Positions 1-8,031 of a stretch of 64,000 nucleotides of DNA are shown one piece after another. Position numbers and translations under genes: made by a program. Each line of letters begins with the position of its first letter. Positions within the stretch are counted from its first letter, which is position 1. The DNA comes from Brucella thiophenivorans (GTDB lineage: Bacteria; Pseudomonadota; Alphaproteobacteria; Rhizobiales; Rhizobiaceae), in NCBI RefSeq assembly GCF_002252445.1, contig NZ_NNRJ01000052.1, positions 84,528 to 148,527 on the forward strand, written 5' to 3'. Below the pieces are notes generated by a model, which ran no database searches, was not told where the DNA came from, and worked only from the letters and a program-made list of their open reading frames with translations.

Positions 1-712
1 TACGCACTGGCGGCGGGTTGAGCGAGCCAAGGTTATAAACCTCATTCGGCACACCGGCCTTATAAGCCGCATAGGCTGCGGATGCACAATCAAACACGGA
101 AATGAACTGATAAGGATTCTTACCCGATCCGATCATCGGAACCGGCAGATTGTTATCGATCAGCTTGAACAGCTTTTCCAGAATGCCAAGGCGTCCCGGT
201 CCGATGATCAGACGCGGACGAAACAGCGAGATATTCATGCCGCGCATACGCCATTCAGCGGCCAGTTCCTCAGTCTTGAACTTTGACAGACCATATTCCC
301 CCAGCGGATTGCAGGGGTGATCTTCCTTTTGCGGCCACACATAAGTATGGCCATAGACCATGTCGGTGGTGAAATGCACTAGCCGCTTGGCACCAGCCTC
401 ATCCATCGCCTTGATGATGTTTTCCGTTCCGTAATAATTGACCGGGAAGAAGAAATCATGACGCTTGGCGCGAACTTGAATGGGTGAGAGCATTTTAGCA
501 GAAAGATTATAGACCATGTCATCGGCGCGAATGCCAAGCTTGCGGATGGCTTCCGGGTCGGTCACATCGGTGTAAACGAAGGTCGCTTGTGCATAATGTG
601 CAAGATCGCTTTTGACGATGTCGGCAACAATCACCTCATGCCCATCCGCCAACAACATCGGGGCCAGATAACGTCCCACAAAGCCATCGCCACCGAAAAT
701 AATATGTCTCAT
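1..712 (-). CDS. NAD-dependent epimerase/dehydratase (3' end off window)
   Basis: This is an extended short-chain dehydrogenase. The ATG at 712 opens the protein with MRHIIFGGDGFVGRYLAPML, whose GGDGFVG is the glycine-rich NAD-binding loop of a Rossmann fold. Later come a TDMVYG strand and a YGLSK segment, which supplies the catalytic Tyr and Lys of the YxxxK pair. About 237 residues are visible and the C-terminus lies beyond the left edge. The next gene upstream ends 21 bases away on the same strand, so it is probably the last gene of the 3906-to-1 transcript. In that setting it could supply the NAD(P)H-dependent keto-reduction or epimerisation of a lipid-linked sugar, the step DprE2 performs in mycobacteria, but it is not a classical short DprE2. 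The substrate is an inference. Confidence 0.85.
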   Translation of the reverse strand, partial: MRHIIFGGDGFVGRYLAPMLLADGHEVIVADIVKSDLAHYAQATFVYTDVTDPEAIRKLGIRADDMVYNLSAKMLSPIQVRAKRHDFFFPVNYYGTENIIKAMDEAGAKRLVHFTTDMVYGHTYVWPQKEDHPCNPLGEYGLSKFKTEELAAEWRMRGMNISLFRPRLIIGPGRLGILEKLFKLIDNNLPVPMIGSGKNPYQFISVFDCASAAYAAYKAGVPNEVYNLGSLNPPPVR

Positions 713-733
713 AATCAAGCCCCAACCTTAAAA

Positions 734-1153
734 TTACGACGCTGAGCGGTCATGAACCGCTGCTTTTTGTTCGGCAGTCGACGTCTTGCCGCTCTGCGCG
801 ATCAGTACTGTTCCAATGCAAATAAAAGCGATGCCCGCGATCTTATAGACACCCAGTTCTTCCTTGAACAAAAGCCATGCGAAAACCGCCACGGCGACAT
901 AGGCAAGGCTTAGAAACGGATAGGCAAAAGACAGATCGACCTTAGACAAAACATACATGTGTGATGCCATGGAGATTACGAACATGGTCAGACCAGCGAA
1001 AACCCATGGATTAAAAAGGATCTGAAAGATGCGATAAATCAGTGTATCCGCCGTGTAACTGGCATTACTGAATGTCATCATTCCATATTTAAGCAGCAAC
1101 TGTGCTGCCGCATTGGTCATGACCGTGAAGAGAATGAATGGGATATATTTCAT
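734..1153 (-). CDS. small four-helix SMR/EamA-type transporter
   Basis: A 139-residue, almost wholly hydrophobic protein with about four predicted membrane spans, starting MKYIPFILFTVMTNAAAQLL. The size and the pattern (polar residues in helix 1, a VDLSFAYPFLSLAYV segment in the middle, a short charged tail) fit small multidrug-resistance proteins and the ArnE/ArnF-type half-flippases of the EamA superfamily. It lies 12 bases downstream of the DprE1-like oxidoreductase on the same strand. By analogy with ArnE/F, which move undecaprenyl-phosphate-aminoarabinose across the inner membrane, it may flip the lipid-linked pentose made by its neighbours. It could instead be a generic SMR drug exporter. 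The role rests on context only. Confidence 0.8.
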   Translation of the reverse strand: MKYIPFILFTVMTNAAAQLLLKYGMMTFSNASYTADTLIYRIFQILFNPWVFAGLTMFVISMASHMYVLSKVDLSFAYPFLSLAYVAVAVFAWLLFKEELGVYKIAGIAFICIGTVLIAQSGKTSTAEQKAAVHDRSAS

Positions 1154-1165
1154 ATTCCGCCCCGT

Positions 1166-2470
1166 TTAATTGCTTAATGCCGTGCGCCGCCAGAAGTCGG
1201 AGCAGAATTTTGCGTCTCGCATATCTTCAAGCTGCTGCCATTCCGGAAAAGCCGTTTTAAATGTCAAAGCGCTCATGCGCTGATCCTTGTATGGATTAAC
1301 GCGCCCACCTGCCTCGATTGTCATGCGATCAAGAAGCGTGAGCAGTTCAAGCGTCTTTTGTCCGCGATTAGGAAAATCCATCGTCAGCGTGTAGCCTGGC
1401 TTTGGAAATGACATTAGACCCGGCGAATGCACATCACCAAACCGCTTCAACACCGTGAGAAACGATGCCTGACCCGCTGCACGGCTCGCAGCCAACATTG
1501 CCGGAATCACACGCTCCGCTGCATCAAAGGGCATGACACTCTGATGCTGATATAGCCCGGCAGGACCATAAAGCCTGTTCCAGTTGCGCACGCCATCCAG
1601 CGGATAGAAAAAGCTGCCAAACCCCACCGGATGCTGTTCCTGCTTGCGGCGCTTGGCATTATAATAAAGTGTGTTGAATGCCGTGAGGCTTGGCCCGTTC
1701 ACCATCGAAAATGGCAGGTCGAATGGCACAGAAAGCTTTGCTTCTCTTGTAATGACTGTGCGATTTCCATTAATCGCATGATTGCCGGTCAAGAGCACAC
1801 CACGCCCCTCAGATCGTCCACTCGCCAACTGGTCTACCCACGCCACCGCATATTCATTATCGCGATCAGACGCCTCCGCTATGCTGAAATAATCGGCAAG
1901 GCTATCAAACGGCGTAATGCGCTCTTCAACATCGAGCGAACCCACCGGCATCAGGCGAATGCGCGCGCTCAAGATCAAACCAGTCAGGCCCATACCGCCA
2001 ATGGTTGCAGCAAAAAGCTCCGGGTTTTCAGCGCTTGAACACTGGTAATGCACACCGTCAGAGCGCAGCAATTCAAAGCTTTCGACGTGGCAGCCAAATG
2101 TGCCCCGCGCATGATGATTTTTGCCGTGCACATCATTGGCGATAGCACCGCCCAGCGTCACAAAACGCGTGCCGGGGGTTACCGGCAGAAAATAACCGTG
2201 CTTTGCAACAGCCGCAATCACTTCACTGAGCAGAACACCGGATTGCGCTTCAAGAATGCCGGTATGCGCATCAAAACTGACGATGCGATTTTGCGTTCTC
2301 ATCGGGACGAGTACGCCCGCATCATTATGGCAACTATCGCCATAGGAGCGCCCATTTCCGAAGGCCAGCAGGCTTTTTTCGCCTTCCAGGTTTGACCACA
2401 CATCATCGAATGCGATCGCATCTCGTCGGTGTCGGTCAATGCGTCCAAAACTGTCAAATGAGCGTTGCAT
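1166..2470 (-). CDS. FAD-binding oxidoreductase, DprE1-like
   Basis: A 434-residue flavoprotein of the vanillyl-alcohol-oxidase/D-arabinono-lactone-oxidase type. An N-terminal FAD-binding domain carries LAFGNGRSYGDS near residue 45 and PVTPGTRFVTLGGAIANDVHGKNHH near residues 105-130; the GGAIANDVHGKNHH stretch closely resembles mycobacterial DprE1, the decaprenylphosphoryl-ribose 2'-oxidase. A substrate-capping domain fills the C-terminal half. The start at 2470 (MQRSFDSFGRI) is chosen because its ATG overlaps the TGA of the upstream UbiA gene by one base (TGATG); an open frame extends 21 codons further upstream but would overlap that gene. The predicted reaction is oxidation of the 2-OH of a polyprenyl-phosphate-linked ribose. 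The family is certain, the exact substrate inferred. Confidence 0.88.
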   Translation of the reverse strand: MQRSFDSFGRIDRHRRDAIAFDDVWSNLEGEKSLLAFGNGRSYGDSCHNDAGVLVPMRTQNRIVSFDAHTGILEAQSGVLLSEVIAAVAKHGYFLPVTPGTRFVTLGGAIANDVHGKNHHARGTFGCHVESFELLRSDGVHYQCSSAENPELFAATIGGMGLTGLILSARIRLMPVGSLDVEERITPFDSLADYFSIAEASDRDNEYAVAWVDQLASGRSEGRGVLLTGNHAINGNRTVITREAKLSVPFDLPFSMVNGPSLTAFNTLYYNAKRRKQEQHPVGFGSFFYPLDGVRNWNRLYGPAGLYQHQSVMPFDAAERVIPAMLAASRAAGQASFLTVLKRFGDVHSPGLMSFPKPGYTLTMDFPNRGQKTLELLTLLDRMTIEAGGRVNPYKDQRMSALTFKTAFPEWQQLEDMRDAKFCSDFWRRTALSN

Positions 2471-3906
2471 CAGCGTAATCCAGCAACAAACAGCAGGACC
2501 GCGCCAATCGCAATCACCACCTGACTGCGCCAATCATTGGCGAGAAAGACAACCGGATCGTCGTCCATTTCCTTGCGATGCGCCAATATCCACACGCGAA
2601 TGATGATGTAGAGAACAATAGGCACCAGCGGCCAAATCAGCCATTGATAAGTGTAAAGCTCCTGTACTGCGGCCGAGTTGATATACAGCGCTAAAACCAC
2701 GGCTGCGGTAAAGCCGGATGCAACTCCGCTCTGCCCGACAACATTCATATCCTCTGGCCGATAACCGCGACCAGCGATGCGGTCTTTTTCAGTAACCGTC
2801 GAGTGCTGCAACTCGACATAGCGTTTGACCATGGCAAGTGACAGGAAGAAAAACATCGCAAATGCCATCAGCCAGAATGATTGCGGAATTTCGGTTGCCG
2901 CCGTCCCGCCCAAAAGCCGCATCGCGTAAAGGGCTGCGAGGCAAATAACATCGATCAACAACATGCGCTTAAGCGCCAATGAGTAAGCAGTCGTTGCAAC
3001 GAGGTAAAGACCAATGACAAGCGCGAATTCCATAGGCAGAAACAAACAACTGGCCGCTGCCAACAAAAGTAGAAAAATCGAAACTTTGAGGCCAAACGGA
3101 ATGCTGAGCGCACCGCTGGCAAAAGGCCTCAATCGCTTTCTTGCGTGCTGGCGATCAAGCGGTAAGTCGATAATATCATTGAGAATATAGATCGCCGAAG
3201 CAGCCGCCGAAAATGCTACAAAAGCCAGAACCGAAGCCAGCAGTATGTCTGGATAGAAGATGGTATGAGTGAGGATCGCAGGCACAAAAACCAGCAGGTT
3301 CTTAAGCCATTGATGAACACGCAGCATTTTTAGATATGGTTTGATGCCTGACGCTTTCTCGGCAAAAAGACGGCTTCCATGCTCTTTTTGAAAACGTGCG
3401 GCAGCATAGTCAGGGGCAACGACAATCACTTCGCGGGCAGCCGTAAAGACGGCAAGATCGGCCCGGTCATTACCGGCATAATCAAAACCGTTAGGCCCAA
3501 ATTTTTCGCTCAAAATCTGCGCTTTGCGATGCGAGGAAAGATTGGTTTTCCCACTCGTTGCATAAAAAGTTTCAAAAATCCCGAGCTCAGTCGCCACAGC
3601 CTTTGCGAGTGGTTCCGCGGCTGCCGTTGCCAGCACAAGCCTGCGCCCAAGCGCATGTTCTTGGCGCAGGTAATTTAGAAAATCCTGACGATAAGGCAAA
3701 AGCGCCGCATTGATGGAAACGCGGCTCGCAATCTGTTGCTTGAGATTGGCCTTGCCTGACAACAGCCAGATCGGCAGAAGAAATATAAATAGTGGGTTTT
3801 TCTTCAGAAGAACAAAGGTGCTTTCCCAGAGCAAATCTGTCGCAATGAGCGTTCCATCGAGATCCACCGCTAACGGCACATCCCGGCTTTTTAGCCGCTC
3901 ATCCAT
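2470..3906 (-). CDS. HAD phosphatase-UbiA prenyltransferase fusion (DPPR-synthase-like)
   Basis: A 478-residue two-domain membrane protein. Residues 10-180 form a HAD hydrolase: the DLDGT nucleophile motif lies at 15-19, the Ser/Thr motif in LVLATAAA near 90-97, the Lys in SHRK near 125-128 and the acidic GNDRAD near 145-150. From about residue 190 a UbiA-type polytopic domain follows, with NDIIDLPLDRQHARKR at 243-258, the NDxxD diphosphate/Mg2+ motif. Mycobacterial Rv3806c is a UbiA enzyme that joins PRPP to decaprenyl phosphate, after which a separate phosphatase removes the 5-phosphate. Here the two activities appear fused. It is the first gene of a compact minus-strand cluster with the DprE1-like oxidase. 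NoeC of Azorhizobium is a known alphaproteobacterial relative of this group. Confidence 0.9.
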   Translation of the reverse strand: MDERLKSRDVPLAVDLDGTLIATDLLWESTFVLLKKNPLFIFLLPIWLLSGKANLKQQIASRVSINAALLPYRQDFLNYLRQEHALGRRLVLATAAAEPLAKAVATELGIFETFYATSGKTNLSSHRKAQILSEKFGPNGFDYAGNDRADLAVFTAAREVIVVAPDYAAARFQKEHGSRLFAEKASGIKPYLKMLRVHQWLKNLLVFVPAILTHTIFYPDILLASVLAFVAFSAAASAIYILNDIIDLPLDRQHARKRLRPFASGALSIPFGLKVSIFLLLLAAASCLFLPMEFALVIGLYLVATTAYSLALKRMLLIDVICLAALYAMRLLGGTAATEIPQSFWLMAFAMFFFLSLAMVKRYVELQHSTVTEKDRIAGRGYRPEDMNVVGQSGVASGFTAAVVLALYINSAAVQELYTYQWLIWPLVPIVLYIIIRVWILAHRKEMDDDPVVFLANDWRSQVVIAIGAVLLFVAGLR

Positions 3907-4184
3907 GGTCCGCCCCCTCTGAAACCCTCCCGCTCATGTCGCTTTCCACGGCTTTAAACGAGACTCCGAACGAAAATACAAGTCTTTGATACAATCGATA
4001 ATTGTTATTGATCAGCCCGTCTCTACCAGACCGGCATTTAATCAATCGCTACAAATTTTGGTTAATAACACGCTTCTAAACATAAGTGCTGGTTTATCTT
4101 TTTATCGCGTAATATAAGGCAGTCATTATCTGCCAATCTGTTCTGCGCATAATTGCAAGGACGCCTCAGGTTTAGAACCGAACG
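3907..4184. other. divergent intergenic region between UbiA fusion and diguanylate cyclase
   Basis: 278 AT-rich bases separating the divergent starts at 3906 (minus) and 4185 (plus). It must hold both promoters. An imperfect dyad, GATACAATCGATAATTGTTATTGATC, starts at about 3988. No convincing -35/-10 pair or RNA gene was recognised. The sequence just before the cyclase start, AACCGAACG, is a weak ribosome site. Confidence 0.4.
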
Positions 4185-5648
4185 ATGAATATTGAATCTG
4201 CCTTAAATGACGGTGCCAATGTCTTTGAACTCGCGCCAATTTCCCTGTGGCTTGAGGACTATAGCGGATTGCGTGCGCAATTCGAGCAATGGCGCAAACT
4301 CGGCGTTACTGACCTTAGAACCTTTCTCAAGGAAGATACGAGCCGTTTGCGCACCTGCACAAGCCAGATCCGTGTTCTCAAGGTCAATCGCAAGACCCTT
4401 TCTCTTTATGAAGCGCGCGACATCGATCATCTGACTGAAAATCTAGAGCGCGTATTCCGCGACGATATGGTCGACCCGCATATCGAAGAAATGGTCCAGC
4501 TCTGGAACGGCGACAACGCCTTTATGAGCGATACGATAAACTATTCGCTTGGCGGCAAGCGCTTGGACATTCAGCTCAAGGGCGTGGTTTTACCCGGCCA
4601 TGAAGAAAGCTGGGATCGCGTTCTTTTGTCCATCGAAGACGTGACGGCACGCGAAGAAGCACGACGCGAGCAGAGCAAGCACAAGCAGCACGCCGAAGGT
4701 CTGTTCGAGCACTCGCCGGTTTCGCTCTGGGTCGAAGATTTCAGTCGTATCAAGCAGATGATGGACGACATCCGGGATCGCGGCATTGTCGATTTCCGCG
4801 TCTTTACCGATGTGCACCCCGAATTTGTACGCCAGTGCATGAGTGAAATTCGTGTTCTCGACATCAATCGTGAAACACTTGAACTCTTTCTTGCACCAGA
4901 CAAAGCAACGCTTTTGCAAAACCTGCAAAATGTTTTCAAAGGCGACATGGAAACGAATTTCCGCGAACAACTGATTGATCTCTGGAATGGCGTTCTGTTT
5001 CAGCGCCGCGAAGTTGTCAATTATGCGCTCGATGGTAGCGAACGGCATCTGCTGCTGCAATTCTCGGTCCTGCCGGGCCACGAAAAGGACTGGTCGCTGG
5101 TTCAGGTGGCACTTGCCGACATTACAGCGCGCAAGAAGGCAGAAGCCTATCTCGAATATCTCGGCAAGCATGATGTACTGACCAAGTTGCATAATCGCGC
5201 TTTCTATGTTGACGAACTCAATCGTCTTGAGCGCAAGGGACAGCCACCTGTTTCAATTATCATAATTGATCTGAACGGCCTGAAAACCGCCAATGATCAG
5301 CTTGGACATGCCAGCGGCGATGGCCTGCTTCGCCGTATCGGTGAAGTGCTCAATGAAGCTGTGAAGTTACCCGGCCATGCAGCGCGTATCGGTGGTGACG
5401 AATTTGCAGTCGTGCTTCCATATGTGGATGAGCGTGGCGCAGATGCGGTCATGGAAGACATTCGCCGGCTGGTTGACATTAACAACCAGTATTACTCGCA
5501 ACTCAAAATCGAGCTTTCGATGGGCGCTGCGACCAGCATGCCGGGCGAAAAACTGGAAACGGTGGCAAAACGTGCCGATCTTCTGATGTATGAAGACAAG
5601 CGCAAGCACTATTCGGCGGAAGCCTTGCGAAAGTCGCAACTTTCCTGA
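4185..5648 (+). CDS. diguanylate cyclase with two PAS-like sensor repeats
   Basis: A 487-residue cytosolic protein that should make cyclic di-GMP from two GTP. Two tandem sensor repeats are visible: residues about 14-150 (from FELAPISLWLEDYSGLR) and about 170-310 (from FEHSPVSLWVEDFSRIK). Both carry the internal signature I-R-V-L-x-x-N-R-x-T-L-x-L and end in a V-L-P-G-H-E-x-x-W strand, so they arose by duplication of one PAS-like unit. A GGDEF domain follows, with D-L-N-G-L-K metal and nucleotide contacts and an intact GGDEF at 403-407. The bases preceding the GGDEF motif do not encode an RxxD inhibitory site in the usual position. No membrane segment is seen, so the signal is probably intracellular. 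It stands alone on the plus strand. Confidence 0.93.
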   Translation: MNIESALNDGANVFELAPISLWLEDYSGLRAQFEQWRKLGVTDLRTFLKEDTSRLRTCTSQIRVLKVNRKTLSLYEARDIDHLTENLERVFRDDMVDPHIEEMVQLWNGDNAFMSDTINYSLGGKRLDIQLKGVVLPGHEESWDRVLLSIEDVTAREEARREQSKHKQHAEGLFEHSPVSLWVEDFSRIKQMMDDIRDRGIVDFRVFTDVHPEFVRQCMSEIRVLDINRETLELFLAPDKATLLQNLQNVFKGDMETNFREQLIDLWNGVLFQRREVVNYALDGSERHLLLQFSVLPGHEKDWSLVQVALADITARKKAEAYLEYLGKHDVLTKLHNRAFYVDELNRLERKGQPPVSIIIIDLNGLKTANDQLGHASGDGLLRRIGEVLNEAVKLPGHAARIGGDEFAVVLPYVDERGADAVMEDIRRLVDINNQYYSQLKIELSMGAATSMPGEKLETVAKRADLLMYEDKRKHYSAEALRKSQLS

Positions 5649-5650
5649 TC

Positions 5651-5754
5651 AGAGCGGTTCCTGTTGAAACTGAAGCGTCGAAACCGCTCTATGCCTTTAT
5701 TTTTACGCATTATCCTACGCAAAACCGCTTCGCGCTTTTGCTGGAAATGCTCTA
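5651..5754. repeat. intergenic palindromic repeat, copy 1 (also at 57407)
   Basis: The first part is an inverted repeat, AGAGCGGTT (5651-5659) against AACCGCTCT (5682-5690). The part from 5682 to 5754, ending in ATTATCCTACGCAAAACCGC...TTTTGCTGGAAATGCTCTA, recurs almost base for base at 57407-57480 between kdpC and kdpD. The right end supplies the TAG stop codon of the yigZ-type gene (5752-5754). It lies between convergent genes and could double as a transcription end. Confidence 0.8.
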
Positions 5755-6339
5755 ATCATCAAATTTGATGGTGGTTTTGCCACGCGTAATATCGCTCACA
5801 AGACGCGCCAATTCGTCTTGTGCAGCGATCGGCATTGCACCAGCCATTTCCACACCGGTTGCTGTGAAATTTTCATTAGCAATCGCCACATGCTCAACAG
5901 CGGTCAGACGCGCTTTTATAAGCGCGTGATCGGAGAAGTCACAGGCAAATGAGAACCCGATAACAGGGATTACTTCAGTCTTTTCCGCCTGACGCAAACA
6001 CATGGCTGCCGTACCGCCATAAGCGCGCATCAGCCCGCCGCTGCCCAAAAGAATACCGCCGAACCAGCGCGTGACAACAACCACGATATTATCGAGTTGT
6101 TGCCCGTCTATTGCTTGCAGAATGGGTTTACCTGCCGTACCGCTCGGCTCGCCATCATCGCTAAAACGATAATTTTGCCCGATGCGCCAAGCCCAGCAAT
6201 TGTGATTGGCCGCAAGATCCGAATGCGCAGACAAAAAGTCCTTCGCCGCCTGCTCATTGGCAACAGGAGCAGCTATGCCCAAAAAGCGGCTCTTCTTGAT
6301 CTCCTGCGTGACGGTTTCAATGCGGCTGATGGTGAACAT
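5752..6339 (-). CDS. YigZ/IMPACT family protein
   Basis: A 195-residue protein of the IMPACT/YigZ family. It shows the N-terminal signature IKKSRFLGIAAPV (residues 14-26) and the central motif VVTRWFGGILLGSGGLMRAYGG (about 91-112), which in family members reads R-x-F-G-G-x-x-L-G-x-G-G-L-x-R-A-Y. The length is close to the usual 200. Eukaryotic IMPACT modulates translation through Gcn1; the bacterial role is unsettled, though a ribosome or nucleic-acid link has been proposed from the structure. It is a single-gene unit on the minus strand, its stop codon lying inside the repeat that separates it from the diguanylate cyclase. Confidence 0.93.
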   Translation of the reverse strand: MFTISRIETVTQEIKKSRFLGIAAPVANEQAAKDFLSAHSDLAANHNCWAWRIGQNYRFSDDGEPSGTAGKPILQAIDGQQLDNIVVVVTRWFGGILLGSGGLMRAYGGTAAMCLRQAEKTEVIPVIGFSFACDFSDHALIKARLTAVEHVAIANENFTATGVEMAGAMPIAAQDELARLVSDITRGKTTIKFDD

Positions 6340-6504
6340 GGCTATCCTGTAAGCAATATTCTGGGGCCTAGCATTTTACGTTGCGGATGACGACCCCTTA
6401 TGGCTGCGTTGGCATTGCGTGCGTGCAAAGTTGGGTATAAGGCAATGAAAAATGGGCCTGCCTCCCCCGCCGCTCATCCTGCCCAAAACATGAAAGGTCC
6501 GCCG

Positions 6505-7794
6505 ATGTTCGATTTGATTGTAAGAAACGCCAATCTTCCCGACGGACGTGAGAAGCAGGACATTCTGGTCAAGGATGGCAAGATTGCCGACATTGTGGCC
6601 TCAAATGGCGAGCATGAAGCGGCCAAAGAGATCGATGCCTCCAACCGTCTGGTGACGCCGCCTTTCGTCGATCCACATTTCCACATGGATGCGACGCTCT
6701 CGCTCGGCTTGCCCCGCCTCAACCGCTCCGGCACACTTTTAGAAGGCATTGCGCTTTGGGGTGAACTTAAGCCCATGCTGACTATTGATGCGATGGTCGA
6801 ACGCGCCTTGCGCTATTGCGATCTTGCCGTCAGTCAGGGCCTGCTTGCCATCCGTAGCCATGTCGATGTCAGTGATCCGCGCCTTTTCACCGCCCAGGCG
6901 ATGATCGAAGTGCGTGAGAAGGTTAAACCTTATATCGATCTGCAACTCGTGGCTTTCCCACAGGACGGCTACTATCGTTCGCCGGGTGCTGTCGATCTCG
7001 TCAACCGTTCGCTCGATATGGGCCTTAATGTTGTCGGCGGCATTCCGCACTTCGAACGTACCATGGCAGATGGCGCAGCTTCACTTGAAGAACTCTGCCG
7101 CATCGCCGCCGAGCGAGGCCTGCCGGTCGATATTCATTGCGATGAAACCGACGATCCAATGTCGCGCCATGTCGAAACATTGGCAGCGCAGACGATGCGT
7201 TTCGGTCTTCAGGGCCGCGTGTCCGGCTCGCATCTCACCTCCATGCATTCCATGGATAATTATTATGTTTCAAAGCTTATTCCGCTGATTGCGGAAGCTG
7301 AGATGAACGCTATTCCAAATCCGCTCATCAATATCACCTTGCAGGGCCGCGCCGACACTTATCCGAAGCGTCGCGGAATGACGCGTGTTCCGGAGCTGAT
7401 GGCTGCTGGTGTCAATGTTGCCTTTGGCCACGACTGCGTCATGGACCCGTGGTATTCGATGGGTTCAGGCGACATGCTGGAAGTCGGCCATATGGCAGTC
7501 CATGTCGCACAAATGACGTCAATCGAAGGCAAAAAGCGGGTTTTCGATGCGCTCACCGTCAATTCCGCAAAGGCACTTGGGCTTGAAGGCTATGGCCTAG
7601 AAAAAGGCTGCAATGCAGATTTCGTGGTGCTTCAGGCACGCGACCCATTGGAAGCACTGCGTCTCAAAGCCAATCGCCTGACCGTCGTCAAGCGCGGCAA
7701 GATCATCGCAGAAACACCCCAGCGCATCAGCACTCTCAACCTTGAAGGCCGTCCGTCTTCAGTCGACGCTGCCGACTACGCACCCCTAGGATGA
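6505..7794 (+). CDS. cytosine deaminase-like amidohydrolase
   Basis: A 429-residue metal-dependent amidohydrolase. Starting at the ATG at 6505 (MFDLIVRNANLPDG, preceded by GAAAGG), the metal ligands fall almost exactly where they do in E. coli CodA: H58 and H60 in DPHFH, H211 and E214 in IHCDETDD, and D310 in FGHDCVMDPWYSMGSGDM. The substrate-contacting Gln of FPQDG (Q153) and the Trp of DPWY are also present. It should deaminate cytosine or a related aminated heterocycle such as isocytosine or creatinine; the exact substrate cannot be read from sequence. An in-frame open stretch reaches back to 6400 but lacks family sequence. It precedes the ABC importer and amidase at 8032-14002 on the same strand, so it may act on the imported compound. 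Confidence 0.9.
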   Translation: MFDLIVRNANLPDGREKQDILVKDGKIADIVASNGEHEAAKEIDASNRLVTPPFVDPHFHMDATLSLGLPRLNRSGTLLEGIALWGELKPMLTIDAMVERALRYCDLAVSQGLLAIRSHVDVSDPRLFTAQAMIEVREKVKPYIDLQLVAFPQDGYYRSPGAVDLVNRSLDMGLNVVGGIPHFERTMADGAASLEELCRIAAERGLPVDIHCDETDDPMSRHVETLAAQTMRFGLQGRVSGSHLTSMHSMDNYYVSKLIPLIAEAEMNAIPNPLINITLQGRADTYPKRRGMTRVPELMAAGVNVAFGHDCVMDPWYSMGSGDMLEVGHMAVHVAQMTSIEGKKRVFDALTVNSAKALGLEGYGLEKGCNADFVVLQARDPLEALRLKANRLTVVKRGKIIAETPQRISTLNLEGRPSSVDAADYAPLG

Positions 7795-7927
7795 TATTCC
7801 CACAAATATGCGACGAAAAAACGGTGCCTGTTTTTCAATCGTCTGATAAAAGCGCTTGAATTAACGGCAGATTCGTCTGAAATACGTAACGTTGCTCATA
7901 AGCCTCGCAAAAGAGGCAGAGCAAAAA

Positions 7928-7972
7928 GCGCGTCCCGAAAAGTGTGAAACGGTTTTCGGAAAAGATGCGCGC
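7928..7972. repeat. RIME/REP-like palindromic repeat
   Basis: An imperfect palindrome: GCGCGTCCCGAAAA (from 7928) pairs with TTTTCGGAAAAGATGCGCGC (ending 7972) around a GTGTGAAACGG centre. The same core occurs at 11946-11994 and, inverted, near 28217-28260. It lies in the 237-base gap between the deaminase gene and the BMP-binding-protein gene, in a position to end or process the transcript. Confidence 0.8.
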
Positions 7973-8031
7973 CAAAGCAAAAGACTACCGCGCATAATTG
8001 CACGTCTAAAAATCACCCAAGAGGGGTTCCC

